Of a stretch of DNA of 64,000 nt, positions 19,985-28,489 are shown piece by piece; positions within the stretch are counted from its first letter, which is position 1; every line of letters begins with the position of its first letter. The stretch is from Georgenia subflava. Lineage in GTDB: Bacteria > Actinomycetota > Actinomycetes > Actinomycetales > Actinomycetaceae. Location of the stretch: positions 558,001 through 622,000 of the forward strand of contig NZ_VUKD01000003.1 in NCBI RefSeq assembly GCF_009193155.1. The letters run 5' to 3'. The position numbers were made by a program, and so were the translations under genes. Under the pieces are notes generated by a model, which did no database searches, was not told the DNA's origin, and saw nothing but the letters and a program-made list of their open reading frames with translations.

Positions 19985-21178
19985 ATGACAGCCAGCGAGC
20001 GGACCGGTCGCGAGGTGGGCAGCTCCGACGTCGTGCGCCGCCTCCGGGGCGGGTCGGACATGCTCACCTCGGCGGCGATGCGGCGTCTGGACGCCGAGCT
20101 GGACTGGTACCGCTCCCTCGCGGCGGAGGACCGCTCGTGGATCGGCCTGGTGGCTCAGGCCGGGATCGCCGCGTTTATCAGCTGGTACGAGGAGCCCCGC
20201 GCCGGCTCCTACAACGCCCAGGAGATCTTCCGCGCCGCCCCGCCCGAGCTCACCCGCTCCATCTCGCTGCAGCACACCCTCCAGCTCGTGCGGATCGTCG
20301 TCGAGGTGGTGGAGGACAACGCCGTGCAGCTCGCCGAGCCCGGGCAGCAGCGCGACCTGCGCGAGGCGGTGCTCGTCTACTCGCGCGAGGTCGCCTTCTC
20401 CGCCGCCGAGATCTACGCCCGCGCCGCAGAGACGCGCGGTGCCTGGGACGCGCGGCTCGAGGCGCTGGTGGTGGACTCGCTCGTGCGCGGCGGCGACGAG
20501 TCCCTGCGCTCGCGGATCGCTGCCCTCGGTTGGTCCGGGCGCGGGTCCACGCTGGTGATGGTCGGCCAGTCGCCCACCGACATGGACGAGCGACGCACGG
20601 CCGACCTGCGCCGGGCCTGCCGTCGTGCGGCCGCGGACGCCCTGGTGGGGATCCAGGGCGAGCGCGTGGTCGTCGTCCTCGGTGGCGAGGGCGACCTGCG
20701 CGAGGCCGCCGTCTCGCTCCTGCCGCGCTTCGACCCGGGCCCGGTCGTGCTGGGTCCGGAGGTGCGCGAGGTCGGGGACGCCGGCCGCTCGGCCCGTGCC
20801 GCGCTCGCCGCGCTCCTGGCCGTGCGGGCCTGGCCCGGCGCACCACGCCCCGTCGCCGCCGACGAGCTGCTGCCCGAGCGCATGCTCAACGGCGACCCGC
20901 TCGCCCGCCGCACCCTCATCGAGGAGCTCTACAAGCCGCTCGTCGCGGGCGGTGCACCGCTGGTGCAGACCCTGGAGGAGTACCTCGCCCAGGGCCGCTC
21001 CCTCGAGGGCGCCGCCCGCGCGCTGTACGTCCACCCGAACACCGTGCGGTACCGGCTGCGGCGCATCGGCCAGCTCGTCGGCTGGGACCCTACCGACGCC
21101 CGCGAGGGGTTCGTCCTCCAGGTCGCCCTCGCCGTCGGGCGGCTCGCGGGCAGCTCCGCCGGGCACAGCGGGCTGTAG
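19985..21178 (+). CDS. fasR: FasR-type (PucR/CdaR-like) regulator of fatty-acid synthesis
   Basis: 397 residues. The C-terminal PucR helix-turn-helix is plain: TLEEYLAQGRSLEGAARAL followed by YVHPNTVRYRLRRIGQLVG. Its location directly upstream of fabD-fabH-acpP-fabF matches FasR of Streptomyces, an activator of that operon. ATG at 19985 lies 7 nt after TATGCT (19972-19977), a leaderless arrangement; the upstream in-frame ATG at 19973 overlaps that -10 box and is rejected. Confidence 0.9.
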   Translation: MTASERTGREVGSSDVVRRLRGGSDMLTSAAMRRLDAELDWYRSLAAEDRSWIGLVAQAGIAAFISWYEEPRAGSYNAQEIFRAAPPELTRSISLQHTLQLVRIVVEVVEDNAVQLAEPGQQRDLREAVLVYSREVAFSAAEIYARAAETRGAWDARLEALVVDSLVRGGDESLRSRIAALGWSGRGSTLVMVGQSPTDMDERRTADLRRACRRAAADALVGIQGERVVVVLGGEGDLREAAVSLLPRFDPGPVVLGPEVREVGDAGRSARAALAALLAVRAWPGAPRPVAADELLPERMLNGDPLARRTLIEELYKPLVAGGAPLVQTLEEYLAQGRSLEGAARALYVHPNTVRYRLRRIGQLVGWDPTDAREGFVLQVALAVGRLAGSSAGHSGL

Positions 21179-21198
21179 AGGAGACGTGGCTCACCCGA

Positions 21199-21215
21199 TT
21201 GTGGGAACCCCACAA
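21199..21215. promoter_or_regulatory. Palindrome TTGTGGG-AAC-CCCACAA before fabD
   Basis: Perfect 7-bp arms with a 3-bp spacer, 20 nt after the fasR stop and 68 nt before the fabD GTG. A second inverted repeat GGGCG-GAA-CGCCC lies at 21251-21263. Best read as the FasR binding region; it could also act as a weak terminator of fasR. Confidence 0.5.
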
Positions 21216-21283
21216 ACGCCCGGACGTGACTGTGTAGGCGTCGTGGCCGAGGGCGGAACGCCCACGGTTGGCATTGTTGAGAG

Positions 21284-22213
21284 GTGCTAGCCCTCCTCTG
21301 CCCTGGACAGGGCGCCCAGACCCCCGGCATGCTCTCGGCCTGGCTCGAGCTCCCCGGCCTGCGCGACCGCCTCGAGAACTACGCCGCCGTCACCGAGCTC
21401 GACCTTCTCGCCCTCGGCACCACCGCCGACGCCGAGACCATCCGGGACACCCGGGTGGCACAGCCGCTCCTCGTCGCCGCGTCGTTGCTCAGTCTGCACG
21501 CACTCTCCCTCGACGGGCCCGTCCCCGCGGCCGACGTCACGGCGGGACACTCCGTCGGCGAGCTCGCCGCCAGTGCGGTGGCCGGGGTGCTCACCGACGA
21601 CCAGGCCCTGGTCCTGGTCCGTGAGCGCGGGCGCGCCATGGCCGAGGCGGCCGCTGCCCGCCCCACGGGCATGACCGCCGTCGTCGGCGGCCGCCCGGAG
21701 GAGGTCGACGAGGCGATCGCACGCCACGGACTGACGGCGGCGAACGTCAACGGCGGCGGCCAGGTCGTGGCCGCCGGCACTACCGAGCAGCTCCAGGCGC
21801 TTGCCGACGAGCCGCCCGCCCGTGCCCGGGTCATCCCGCTGCAGGTCGCCGGGGCGTTCCACACCGAGCACATGGCCCCCGCCGTCGAGCATGTGCGCGG
21901 CGCGGCCGCCAAGATCGCGCCGGCGGACCCGGCCGTGCCGCTGCTTTCCAACGCCGACGGCGCCGTCGTCGCCTCCGGTGCGGACGCCCTCGCCCGGCTC
22001 GTCACCCAGGTCGCCAACCCGGTGCGCTGGGACCTGTGCTGCGAGCAGCTCCTCGCGCTCGGCGTCACCGGCGTGGTCGAGCTGTGCCCCGGCGGAGTCC
22101 TCACCGGGCTCGCACGCCGTACGCTGCCCGGTGTGGAGACCGTGGCCCTGAAGAGCCCGGACGACCTGCCCGCAGCACGCGAGCTCATGACCCGCCACGG
22201 AGGAACCCGATGA
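21284..22213 (+). CDS. fabD: Malonyl-CoA:ACP malonyltransferase
   Basis: Loads malonyl onto acyl carrier protein for fatty-acid elongation. 309 residues, normal length. Nucleophile Ser90 in TAGHSVGE, catalytic His193 in AGAFHTEHM, N-terminal CPGQGAQ oxyanion motif. GTG at 21284 has no strong Shine-Dalgarno; CATTGT six bases upstream would fit a leaderless start. Its stop overlaps the fabH ATG (ATGA), so the two are coupled. Confidence 0.96.
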   Translation: MLALLCPGQGAQTPGMLSAWLELPGLRDRLENYAAVTELDLLALGTTADAETIRDTRVAQPLLVAASLLSLHALSLDGPVPAADVTAGHSVGELAASAVAGVLTDDQALVLVRERGRAMAEAAAARPTGMTAVVGGRPEEVDEAIARHGLTAANVNGGGQVVAAGTTEQLQALADEPPARARVIPLQVAGAFHTEHMAPAVEHVRGAAAKIAPADPAVPLLSNADGAVVASGADALARLVTQVANPVRWDLCCEQLLALGVTGVVELCPGGVLTGLARRTLPGVETVALKSPDDLPAARELMTRHGGTR

Positions 22214-23226
22214 CCCGTACCGCCCTGCGCGCCGCGCAACCCGTCCAGCACGCCGGAATCCTGGGGGTCGGCGGCGTCCGCGGTGAGCAGGTGGTGGTGA
22301 ACGACGACATCGTCGGCCCGATCGACTCCTCCGACGAGTGGATCCGGCAGCGCACCGGGATCGTCTCGCGCCGGCGTGCCGGCGAGGACGTGTCCGTCGT
22401 CGACCTCGCCGAGGGTGCCGCGCGCGCCGCGCTGGAGGCAGCCGGCCTGCAGGGCTCGGACATCGAGGCCGTGATGGTCTCGACGGTCACCTGGTTCGAG
22501 CAGACCCCGTCTCTCGCCGCCGTGGTCGCGGACCGCATCGGCGCCACGCCTGCCGCCGCCTACGACATCTCCGCCGCCTGCGCCGGGTACGCCTACGGCA
22601 TCGCCCAGGCCGACGCCCTCGTGCGCGCGGGCACCGCCCGCCACGTGCTCGTGATCGGCGTGGAGAAGATGTCCGACTTCATCGACCCCACCGACCGCTC
22701 CATCAGCTTCCTCCTCGGCGACGGCGCAGGTGCCGCCGTCGTCGGCCCCACCGACGAGCCGGGCATCGGCCGCACGGTGTGGGGCTCGGACGGCTCGGCC
22801 GCCACGATGATCCGCCAGACCCACTCCTGGCTGGACTACCGCAACGCCGAGCCAGGCGCCGAGGTCGAGTGGCCGACCCTGCGCCAGGAGGGTCCGTCCG
22901 TGTACAAGTGGGCGGTCTTCCAGATGACCCCGGTGGCCGAGCAGGCCATCGAGGCCGCGGGCCTGCGCCCGGAGGACATCGACGTGTTCCTCCCCCACCA
23001 GGCGAACATGCGCATCATCGACCACATGGTCAAGAAGCTCGGGCTGCGCGACGACGTCGTGGTGGCCCGGGACATCGCCGAGACCGGCAACACCTCGGCG
23101 GCGTCCATCCCACTGGCGACCGAGCGCCTGCTGCGCGAGGGCCACGCCAAGAGCGGCGACGTCGCGCTGCAGATCGGCTTCGGCGCGGGCCTGGCCTACG
23201 CCGCGCAGGTCGTCGTACTGCCGTAA
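22210..23226 (+). CDS. fabH: 3-oxoacyl-ACP synthase III
   Basis: Initiates fatty-acid synthesis by condensing acyl-CoA primers with malonyl-ACP. 338 residues. Catalytic triad: Cys124 in ISAACAGYAYG, His263 in LPHQANM, Asn294 in ETGNTSAAS. The N-terminus carries SSDEWIRQRTGI. ATG at 22210 overlaps the fabD stop by 4 nt. A 101-bp gap separates it from acpP and may hold a separate promoter (GACAAT near 23293). Confidence 0.96.
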   Translation: MTRTALRAAQPVQHAGILGVGGVRGEQVVVNDDIVGPIDSSDEWIRQRTGIVSRRRAGEDVSVVDLAEGAARAALEAAGLQGSDIEAVMVSTVTWFEQTPSLAAVVADRIGATPAAAYDISAACAGYAYGIAQADALVRAGTARHVLVIGVEKMSDFIDPTDRSISFLLGDGAGAAVVGPTDEPGIGRTVWGSDGSAATMIRQTHSWLDYRNAEPGAEVEWPTLRQEGPSVYKWAVFQMTPVAEQAIEAAGLRPEDIDVFLPHQANMRIIDHMVKKLGLRDDVVVARDIAETGNTSAASIPLATERLLREGHAKSGDVALQIGFGAGLAYAAQVVVLP

Positions 23227-23327
23227 CCCTGGGCCGAGCCCGGCCCGCGTGCCTGCGTGGCACTCGGACGTCGACCCCACCAGACTGTCAACCGACAATG
23301 CAGGACCCAACGAAACGGAGAACACCC

Positions 23328-23579
23328 ATGGCTTTCAGCGAGCAGGAGATCCTTGCCGGCCTGGCCGAGATCGTCAACGAGGAGACGGGCCTGCCCACCG
23401 ACTCCGTCACCGCCGAGAAGTCCTTCACCGACGACCTCGACGTCGACTCCCTGTCGATGATGACGATCGCGACGCTGGCCGAGGAGAAGTTCGAGGTCCG
23501 CATCCCCGACGAGGAGGTCGGCAACCTCAAGACCGTCCAGGACGCGGTCAACTACATCAACAGCGCGCAGCAGGCCTGA
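23328..23579 (+). CDS. acpP: Acyl carrier protein
   Basis: 83-residue acidic four-helix carrier protein of fatty-acid synthesis. Phosphopantetheine attachment Ser41 in DLDVDSLSMM. ATG at 23328 follows GGAG in ACGGAGAACACCC. The stop is followed within 8 nt by an 11-bp perfect hairpin, which probably separates acpP output from fabF downstream. Confidence 0.97.
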   Translation: MAFSEQEILAGLAEIVNEETGLPTDSVTAEKSFTDDLDVDSLSMMTIATLAEEKFEVRIPDEEVGNLKTVQDAVNYINSAQQA

Positions 23580-23586
23580 TCCGGCC

Positions 23587-23613
23587 GGGGGTGCACCCAC
23601 GCGGTGCACCCCC
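23587..23613 (+). terminator. Intra-operon hairpin after acpP
   Basis: Perfect 11-bp stem GGGGGTGCACC / GGTGCACCCCC with a CACGC loop, starting 8 nt after the acpP stop. No U-tract. Likely a partial terminator or a 3' end stabiliser that lets acpP mRNA accumulate above fabF. Confidence 0.65.
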
Positions 23614-23632
23614 GCCGCGGCGCGCACCGCGC

Positions 23633-23700
23633 CCGCACAGCCCGCTGCGCCCGCACAGCCTGCTGCGTCCGCACAGCCTGCTGCGTCCGCACAGCCCGCG
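23633..23700. repeat. 18-bp tandem repeat between acpP and fabF
   Basis: Unit CCGCACAGCCYGCTGCGY repeated about 3.8 times at 23633, 23651, 23669 and 23687 (last copy partial). Copies 2 and 3 are identical, so the array is recent or under conversion. Non-coding on both strands as far as I can see. Confidence 0.9.
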
Positions 23701-23775
23701 CCGCACCAGAGCCGCGGCACCTCGCCCTGACCGACATCGACGCCGGACCCCCGGCCCGAGCCCCTGGAGCACCTC

Positions 23776-25008
23776 ATGGCACAGCCCACCGTCGTCATCA
23801 CCGGTCTGGGCACCACGAACCCCGTCGGCGGTGACGTCGCCTCCACCTGGGAGGCGATCCTCGCCGGCCGGTCCGGCGTGCGCACCCTGGACAACGACTG
23901 GGCCGAGCGCTACGAGATCCCGGTGAACTTCGCCGGCCAGCTCGCCGTGTCCCCTGAGACGGTCCTGTCGCGTCCCGAGACCCGCAAGATGGACCCCTCG
24001 GCGCAGTACGCGGTCGTCGCCGCCCGTGAGGCGTGGGAGGACGCGGGCAGCCCCGAGGTGGACGGTGAGCGCCTCGGCGCCGTGGTCGGCTCCGGCATCG
24101 GCGGCGTCTGGACCATCCTCGACGCGTGGGACGTCGTCAAGGACAAGGGGGCGCGCCGCGTCATGCCGCTGACGGTGCCGATGCTCATGGCCAACTCCCC
24201 CGCGGCGAACGTCTCGGTGAAGTTCGGGGCCAAGGCCGGAGCGCACGCCCCGATCTCGGCCTGCGCCTCGGGTGCGGAGGCCATCGGCTACGGGGTCGAG
24301 ATGATCCGTAGCGGTCGTGCGGACATCGTCATCGCCGGCGGGACCGAGGCGGCCATCCACCCGCTGCCGCTCGCCGCCTTCGCCAAGATGCAGGCGCTGT
24401 CCACCCGCAACGACGACCCCGAGGGCGCCTCGCGCCCGTACGACGTCGCCCGCGACGGTTTCGTCATGGGCGAGGGCGCCGGCATCGTCGTGCTGGAGTC
24501 CGCCGAGCACGCTGCCGCGCGCGGGGCCCGGGTGCACGCGGTGGTCGCCGGCGTCGGCATGACCGCCGACGCGTTCGACATCGCCCCGCCCGACCCCTCC
24601 GGCGCCGGGCAGGAGCGGGCCATGCGCGACGCGCTAGCAGATGCCGGGCTCACCGGCTCTGACGTGGTGCACGTCAACGCCCACGCCACCTCCACGCCTG
24701 CGGGCGACGGGGTCGAGGCCGCCGCCATCGGCCGCGTGGTCGGCGACGACACCGCCGTCTCGGCGACGAAGTCCATGACCGGGCACCTGCTCGGCGGCGC
24801 CGGCGCGCTCGAGACCGTGCTGACGGTGCTCGCGGTGCGCGAGCGGACCGCTCCGCCGACCATCAACGTGGTCGACCTCCAGGACGGCATCACCATCGAC
24901 CTGGTGCGCGACGACCCGCGCGAGCTCCCCTCGGGTCAGATCGCCGCGGTCAACAACGCCTTCGGCTTCGGCGGGCACAACGTCGCCCTGATCGTCACCT
25001 CCGCCTGA
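23776..25008 (+). CDS. fabF: 3-oxoacyl-ACP synthase II
   Basis: Elongating beta-ketoacyl-ACP synthase, 410 residues. Catalytic Cys163 in SACASGAEA, His303 in NAHATSTPAGD and His337 in SMTGHLLGGAG; C-terminal NNAFGFGGHN. The ATG at 23776 lies 196 nt after acpP, separated from it by a hairpin and an 18-bp repeat array. Convergent with the VOC gene 5 nt beyond its stop. Confidence 0.96.
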   Translation: MAQPTVVITGLGTTNPVGGDVASTWEAILAGRSGVRTLDNDWAERYEIPVNFAGQLAVSPETVLSRPETRKMDPSAQYAVVAAREAWEDAGSPEVDGERLGAVVGSGIGGVWTILDAWDVVKDKGARRVMPLTVPMLMANSPAANVSVKFGAKAGAHAPISACASGAEAIGYGVEMIRSGRADIVIAGGTEAAIHPLPLAAFAKMQALSTRNDDPEGASRPYDVARDGFVMGEGAGIVVLESAEHAAARGARVHAVVAGVGMTADAFDIAPPDPSGAGQERAMRDALADAGLTGSDVVHVNAHATSTPAGDGVEAAAIGRVVGDDTAVSATKSMTGHLLGGAGALETVLTVLAVRERTAPPTINVVDLQDGITIDLVRDDPRELPSGQIAAVNNAFGFGGHNVALIVTSA

Positions 25009-25013
25009 CCCGG

Positions 25014-25412
25014 TCAGCCCACGTGCTCGAAGGAGACGACCTCGAGCTTGAAGCCGTGGGGGTCGAGCCAGTACGTGGCGTAGTGGTCCGGGTGGTACTC
25101 CGGGAAGGTCCGCGGCGCGTGCAGGATCTCGTCGCCTCGTTCGTGCGCCCACGCGTGCGCGGCCTCGACCTCCTGGCGGGAGCCGACCCGGAAGCACAGG
25201 TGCTGCAGGCCCGGCAGGCGCCGGGAGTAGGACCCCACCTCCTGGGCGGTGTAGAAGAACAGCTGGGTCCCGTCTCCGCGGGCCGGGGCGTAGGAGAACC
25301 AGTCCTCTCCGGCGACGAACGGCTCGAAGCCGACCAGCGGCATCAGCGCGTCGTAGTAGCGGCGGGCGGGCGCCACGTCGGGGACGTTGATGCCGAGGTG
25401 GTCGAGCGGCAT
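25014..25412 (-). CDS. VOC family (glyoxalase-like) protein
   Basis: 132 residues with the paired beta-alpha-beta-beta-beta modules of vicinal-oxygen-chelate proteins: LDHLGINVPDVAPARRYYDAL at the start (His metal ligand), LQHLCFRVGSRQEVE in the second half, and the closing DPHGFKLEVV with its Glu ligand. Probably a metal-dependent lyase, isomerase or resistance protein; the substrate is not deducible. ATG at 25412. Confidence 0.87.
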   Translation of the reverse strand: MPLDHLGINVPDVAPARRYYDALMPLVGFEPFVAGEDWFSYAPARGDGTQLFFYTAQEVGSYSRRLPGLQHLCFRVGSRQEVEAAHAWAHERGDEILHAPRTFPEYHPDHYATYWLDPHGFKLEVVSFEHVG

Positions 25413-25648
25413 GCCCCCGAGCCTAAGACGCCTGGGAGGTTCTCGCGCTCCACCGGACAGCACCGGATGGAGTCGTCGGGCACGATCGCCTGGCCGCCAC
25501 GAGTCGAGGTGCACGACTGGACCTTTCGCGCCGAGAACACGCGCCGTCACCGCGGCGGCCGCGCATGCCCACCGGCGCCGCCGTCTTGCGGTGCGCGTCG
25601 AGCACCGGCAGCCTGAGGCGCACGAGGTGCCTGGGGCGGAGGCTCGCG

Positions 25649-26275
25649 ATGCCCGACATCGTGCTGGTGGACGACCATCCGGTCGTCCGCCTGGGTGTGC
25701 GCGCGGTCCTGTCCGGCCACCCGGACCTCGCCGTGGTCGCTGAGTCGACGACCGTCGCGCAGGCGGTGCACGACGTCGCGGTCCGCCGTCCGCGCCTCGT
25801 CGTGCTCGACGTCGTGCTCGGGGGCCGGCCCGTTGGGCCCGCCCTGTGCCGGACGATCAAGGACGAGGCGGCACCCGCCGTCCTCGTGCTGACCGCCCGC
25901 ACCGCACCGGCGGAGGTCACCGCCATGTACCTGGCCGGTGCGGACAGCCTGGTGCACCGGACGAGCCCGCCGGCGACCCTGCTGGCCACCGTCCGGGCCA
26001 CCATCGAGGGCCGGCGCGTGTGGGCGCCAGCGCACCACGAGATCGGCCCGCCGCCCGGCGACGGACATCACGACCCTGCCGAGCAGCTCGCCCCCGAGCA
26101 CCTCACGCCCCGTGAGCGGGAGGTGCTCGGGCTGCTGCTGCAGCACTGCCCGAACGCCGACATCGCCGCCGCCCTCCACCTCGGGCTGCCCACGGTCAAG
26201 ACCCACGTCCGGGCCGTGCTCCGCAAGCTCGGGCTCGCACGCCGGCAGGACCTCTTCCGCAACCACGCAGCATGA
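25649..26275 (+). CDS. NarL/FixJ-type response regulator (orphan)
   Basis: 208 residues. Receiver domain: DDHPVVRLGVRAVL with phospho-acceptor Asp54 in VVLDVVLGG and a Thr in VLTART; LuxR-type helix-turn-helix at the C-terminus (LTPREREVLGLLLQHCPNAD, LPTVKTHVRAVLRKLG). ATG at 25649 follows GGAGG; an in-frame ATG at 25565 is rejected. No histidine kinase is adjacent. The receiver lacks the usual conserved Lys of the KP motif (the region reads LVHRTSPP), so phosphorylation-dependent switching may be altered. Confidence 0.88.
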   Translation: MPDIVLVDDHPVVRLGVRAVLSGHPDLAVVAESTTVAQAVHDVAVRRPRLVVLDVVLGGRPVGPALCRTIKDEAAPAVLVLTARTAPAEVTAMYLAGADSLVHRTSPPATLLATVRATIEGRRVWAPAHHEIGPPPGDGHHDPAEQLAPEHLTPREREVLGLLLQHCPNADIAAALHLGLPTVKTHVRAVLRKLGLARRQDLFRNHAA

Positions 26276-26284
26276 CGCGTCACG

Positions 26285-26318
26285 GCGGTCGCACCGGAGC
26301 GCCCGTGGCCGCGACCGC
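26285..26318. terminator. Possible bidirectional terminator
   Basis: Perfect 8-bp inverted repeat GCGGTCGC / GCGACCGC with an 18-nt loop between the convergent regulator and gamma-glutamyltransferase genes. Confidence 0.4.
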
Positions 26319-28244
26319 TCAGGACCGCCAGTGCTTCAGGACCGTCGCGCTGCCACCACCGAACCGGACCGGCTCCGCGGCCGCCAGGAGCCCGTGCCGG
26401 CCGAACTGGATGCCGTTGGCATTGCCGATCGCGTCACCGATGGGCGACGGCGTCGGAGGCACAAGCATGTGACCGTAGGCAGCCAGGACCTCGCGGGTCG
26501 CGGCCGGCACCTCCGGTTCCGCCGGTGTGGTGGGGCTGTTGGCGTTGAGCAGGCGCGGCGCGGCGATGGCGTCGGGCAGGTCCATCCCGAGGTCCATCAC
26601 GTTGAGGCCGACCTGCAGCACGGTGGTGATGATCGTGGCTCCGCCCGGGGTGCCGTACGCCAGGAACGGGTCGCCGTCCTGGAAGATCATGGTCGGGGCG
26701 ATGCTCGAGCGCGGCCGCTTGCCGCCGTCGGGCGAGTTCGCCTCGCCCACCGCCGTCGAGAAGTCGGTGAGCTCGTTGTTGAGCAGGAAGCCGTAGCCGT
26801 CCACGGCGATGCCGCTCCCGCCGATCTGCTCGATGGAGAAGGTGAGGGCGACGACGTTGCCCCACCGGTCCGTCGTCGTCAGGTGCGTGGTGTTGCTGGT
26901 CGACGCGGGCACCACGGCCGGGACTGCGTCATTCTCGGACGCACCGACGACGCCCCCGGCGGCGGGCGCACCCGCCGGGATGACGTCGGCTGCGGGTGCA
27001 CCCGGCGGGACGCCGAAGGGCACGGGCCGGGGCGCCGCCTGGAACGGCTGGAGGATGAGTGCGGCGCGCTCGTCGGCGTACCCCTGGTCGAGCAGCCCCT
27101 CGACCGGCACGGGTACGAAGTCGGGGTCGCCGAGGTACCTGCCCCGGTCGGCGAACGCCAGGGCCTCGGCCTCGAGCATGAGGTGCAGCGCGTCGGCCTC
27201 GGGCATCGCACCGAGATCGAAGTTCTCGAGGATGTTGAGCGCCTGCCCGACGGTGGTGCCGCCGGACGACGGCGGCCCCATGCCGAACACGGTGAAGTCG
27301 CGGTACTCCACCCGGGTCGGGTCGCGCCACTTCGCCTCGTAGGCGTCGAGGTCGCCGAGCTCCATCAGCCCCGGTCGGACCGCAGGTCCCGTGTCGCCCG
27401 GGACGAGCGGCGGGCTCTGGACCGTGTCCACGATCGCCTCGGCGATCTCGCCGCCGTAGAACGCTTCGGTGCCGTGGCGGGCGATGAGCCGGTAGGTGTC
27501 CGCGAGGTCGGGGTTGCGCACCACGTCGCCAGGCTCCGGCGAGACGAACGCCGGCGCACCCGCGGCGTCCTCGCCCTCGACGAGAAAGAGGTCGCGCGAG
27601 GAGGTGAAACGGTTGAAGATCTCGGCGTTCGCCGTCGTGCGGATCTCGTACGTCTCGTCCGCGACGAAGCCGCGCTCGGCGACCTCGACCGCCGGACGCA
27701 GCAGCTTGTGCAGGGGCATCCGGCCGTAGCGCTCGGCCGCGAGCTCCCAGCCCGCGACGAGCCCGGGCACGCCCTGGGAGAGGCCGGAGACGCGCCGCTC
27801 GGGGAAGGGGGTCTCGACGCCGTCCTCGAGGAAGACGTCCGGCTCGGTCGCGGCCGGCGCGGTCTCGCGGGCGTCGATAGTGGTGACCTCGTCGCGCCTC
27901 GCGTCGTAGATGACGAAGAACCCGCCGCCGCCGATGCTGCCGTCGTACGGTCGGGTCACGCCGAGCATCGCGGAGGCAGCGATCGCGGCGTCGACGGCGT
28001 TACCCCCTCTCCGGAGCACCTCCATCCCGGCGGCCGTGGCGTAGGAGTCCAGCGCCGTCACTGCGCCGCCGTACCCGACGGCGGTGGCCGTCTCCTCCGG
28101 CCGCGGCACCGCATCGTGGTGCCCGCCCCGGCCCTTGCCGTGCGCGTCCGCGGGTGAGGCACCCACGACGAGCGCGGCGAGAAGCGCCATCGCCGTCAGC
28201 AGCAGTGCGACCGGTCGCGTCCGTCCCAGCGCGGTCTCAGACAT
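26319..28244 (-). CDS. ggt: Gamma-glutamyltransferase, secreted
   Basis: 641 residues. Cleaves or transfers the gamma-glutamyl group of glutathione and related peptides outside the membrane. Signal peptide with hydrophobic core ALLLTAMALLAALVVG and a likely cut at ADA|H. Ntn-hydrolase maturation site Thr452 in SNTTHLTTTDRWGN; substrate-loop motif GPPSSGGTTVGQ. A Pro/Ala/Gly-rich stretch of about 50 residues just before the nucleophile (PVPFGVPPGAPAADVIPAG...) is longer than in the E. coli enzyme. I use ATG at 28244, which has GAGGGGG six bases upstream, over TTG at 28250. Confidence 0.93.
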   Translation of the reverse strand: MSETALGRTRPVALLLTAMALLAALVVGASPADAHGKGRGGHHDAVPRPEETATAVGYGGAVTALDSYATAAGMEVLRRGGNAVDAAIAASAMLGVTRPYDGSIGGGGFFVIYDARRDEVTTIDARETAPAATEPDVFLEDGVETPFPERRVSGLSQGVPGLVAGWELAAERYGRMPLHKLLRPAVEVAERGFVADETYEIRTTANAEIFNRFTSSRDLFLVEGEDAAGAPAFVSPEPGDVVRNPDLADTYRLIARHGTEAFYGGEIAEAIVDTVQSPPLVPGDTGPAVRPGLMELGDLDAYEAKWRDPTRVEYRDFTVFGMGPPSSGGTTVGQALNILENFDLGAMPEADALHLMLEAEALAFADRGRYLGDPDFVPVPVEGLLDQGYADERAALILQPFQAAPRPVPFGVPPGAPAADVIPAGAPAAGGVVGASENDAVPAVVPASTSNTTHLTTTDRWGNVVALTFSIEQIGGSGIAVDGYGFLLNNELTDFSTAVGEANSPDGGKRPRSSIAPTMIFQDGDPFLAYGTPGGATIITTVLQVGLNVMDLGMDLPDAIAAPRLLNANSPTTPAEPEVPAATREVLAAYGHMLVPPTPSPIGDAIGNANGIQFGRHGLLAAAEPVRFGGGSATVLKHWRS

Positions 28245-28489
28245 GTCCAACCCCCTCGTTGGAGCCGGGCTCGCCCGGCGGTGGTGGGCCGAGGCTAGCC
28301 GCGAGACGCCTCGGCGCGGATCAGCCCTGTGGGATGAGGTGCCTCTCGCTCACTTCGGCATGGGCACGTGGGCCTGACCGCGCTGCGTGCCGTGGCCTGG
28401 AAGGCGGGGCACTGACGCCGGACGGATCTTCACACAATCTCCACAGCCGCCCGGCGGGAGCGACACACCGCCGCTCCTAGGCTCGGGGC

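Noticed and set aside
23633-23700. 18-bp repeats as a CRISPR or coding repeat
   Set aside because: Repeats are contiguous without spacers, and the frames across them on either strand are short and unrelated to any family.
25565-25648. Upstream start of the NarL regulator at 25565
   Set aside because: The extra 28 residues are Arg-rich and not part of a receiver domain, and GGAGG lies before the ATG at 25649.
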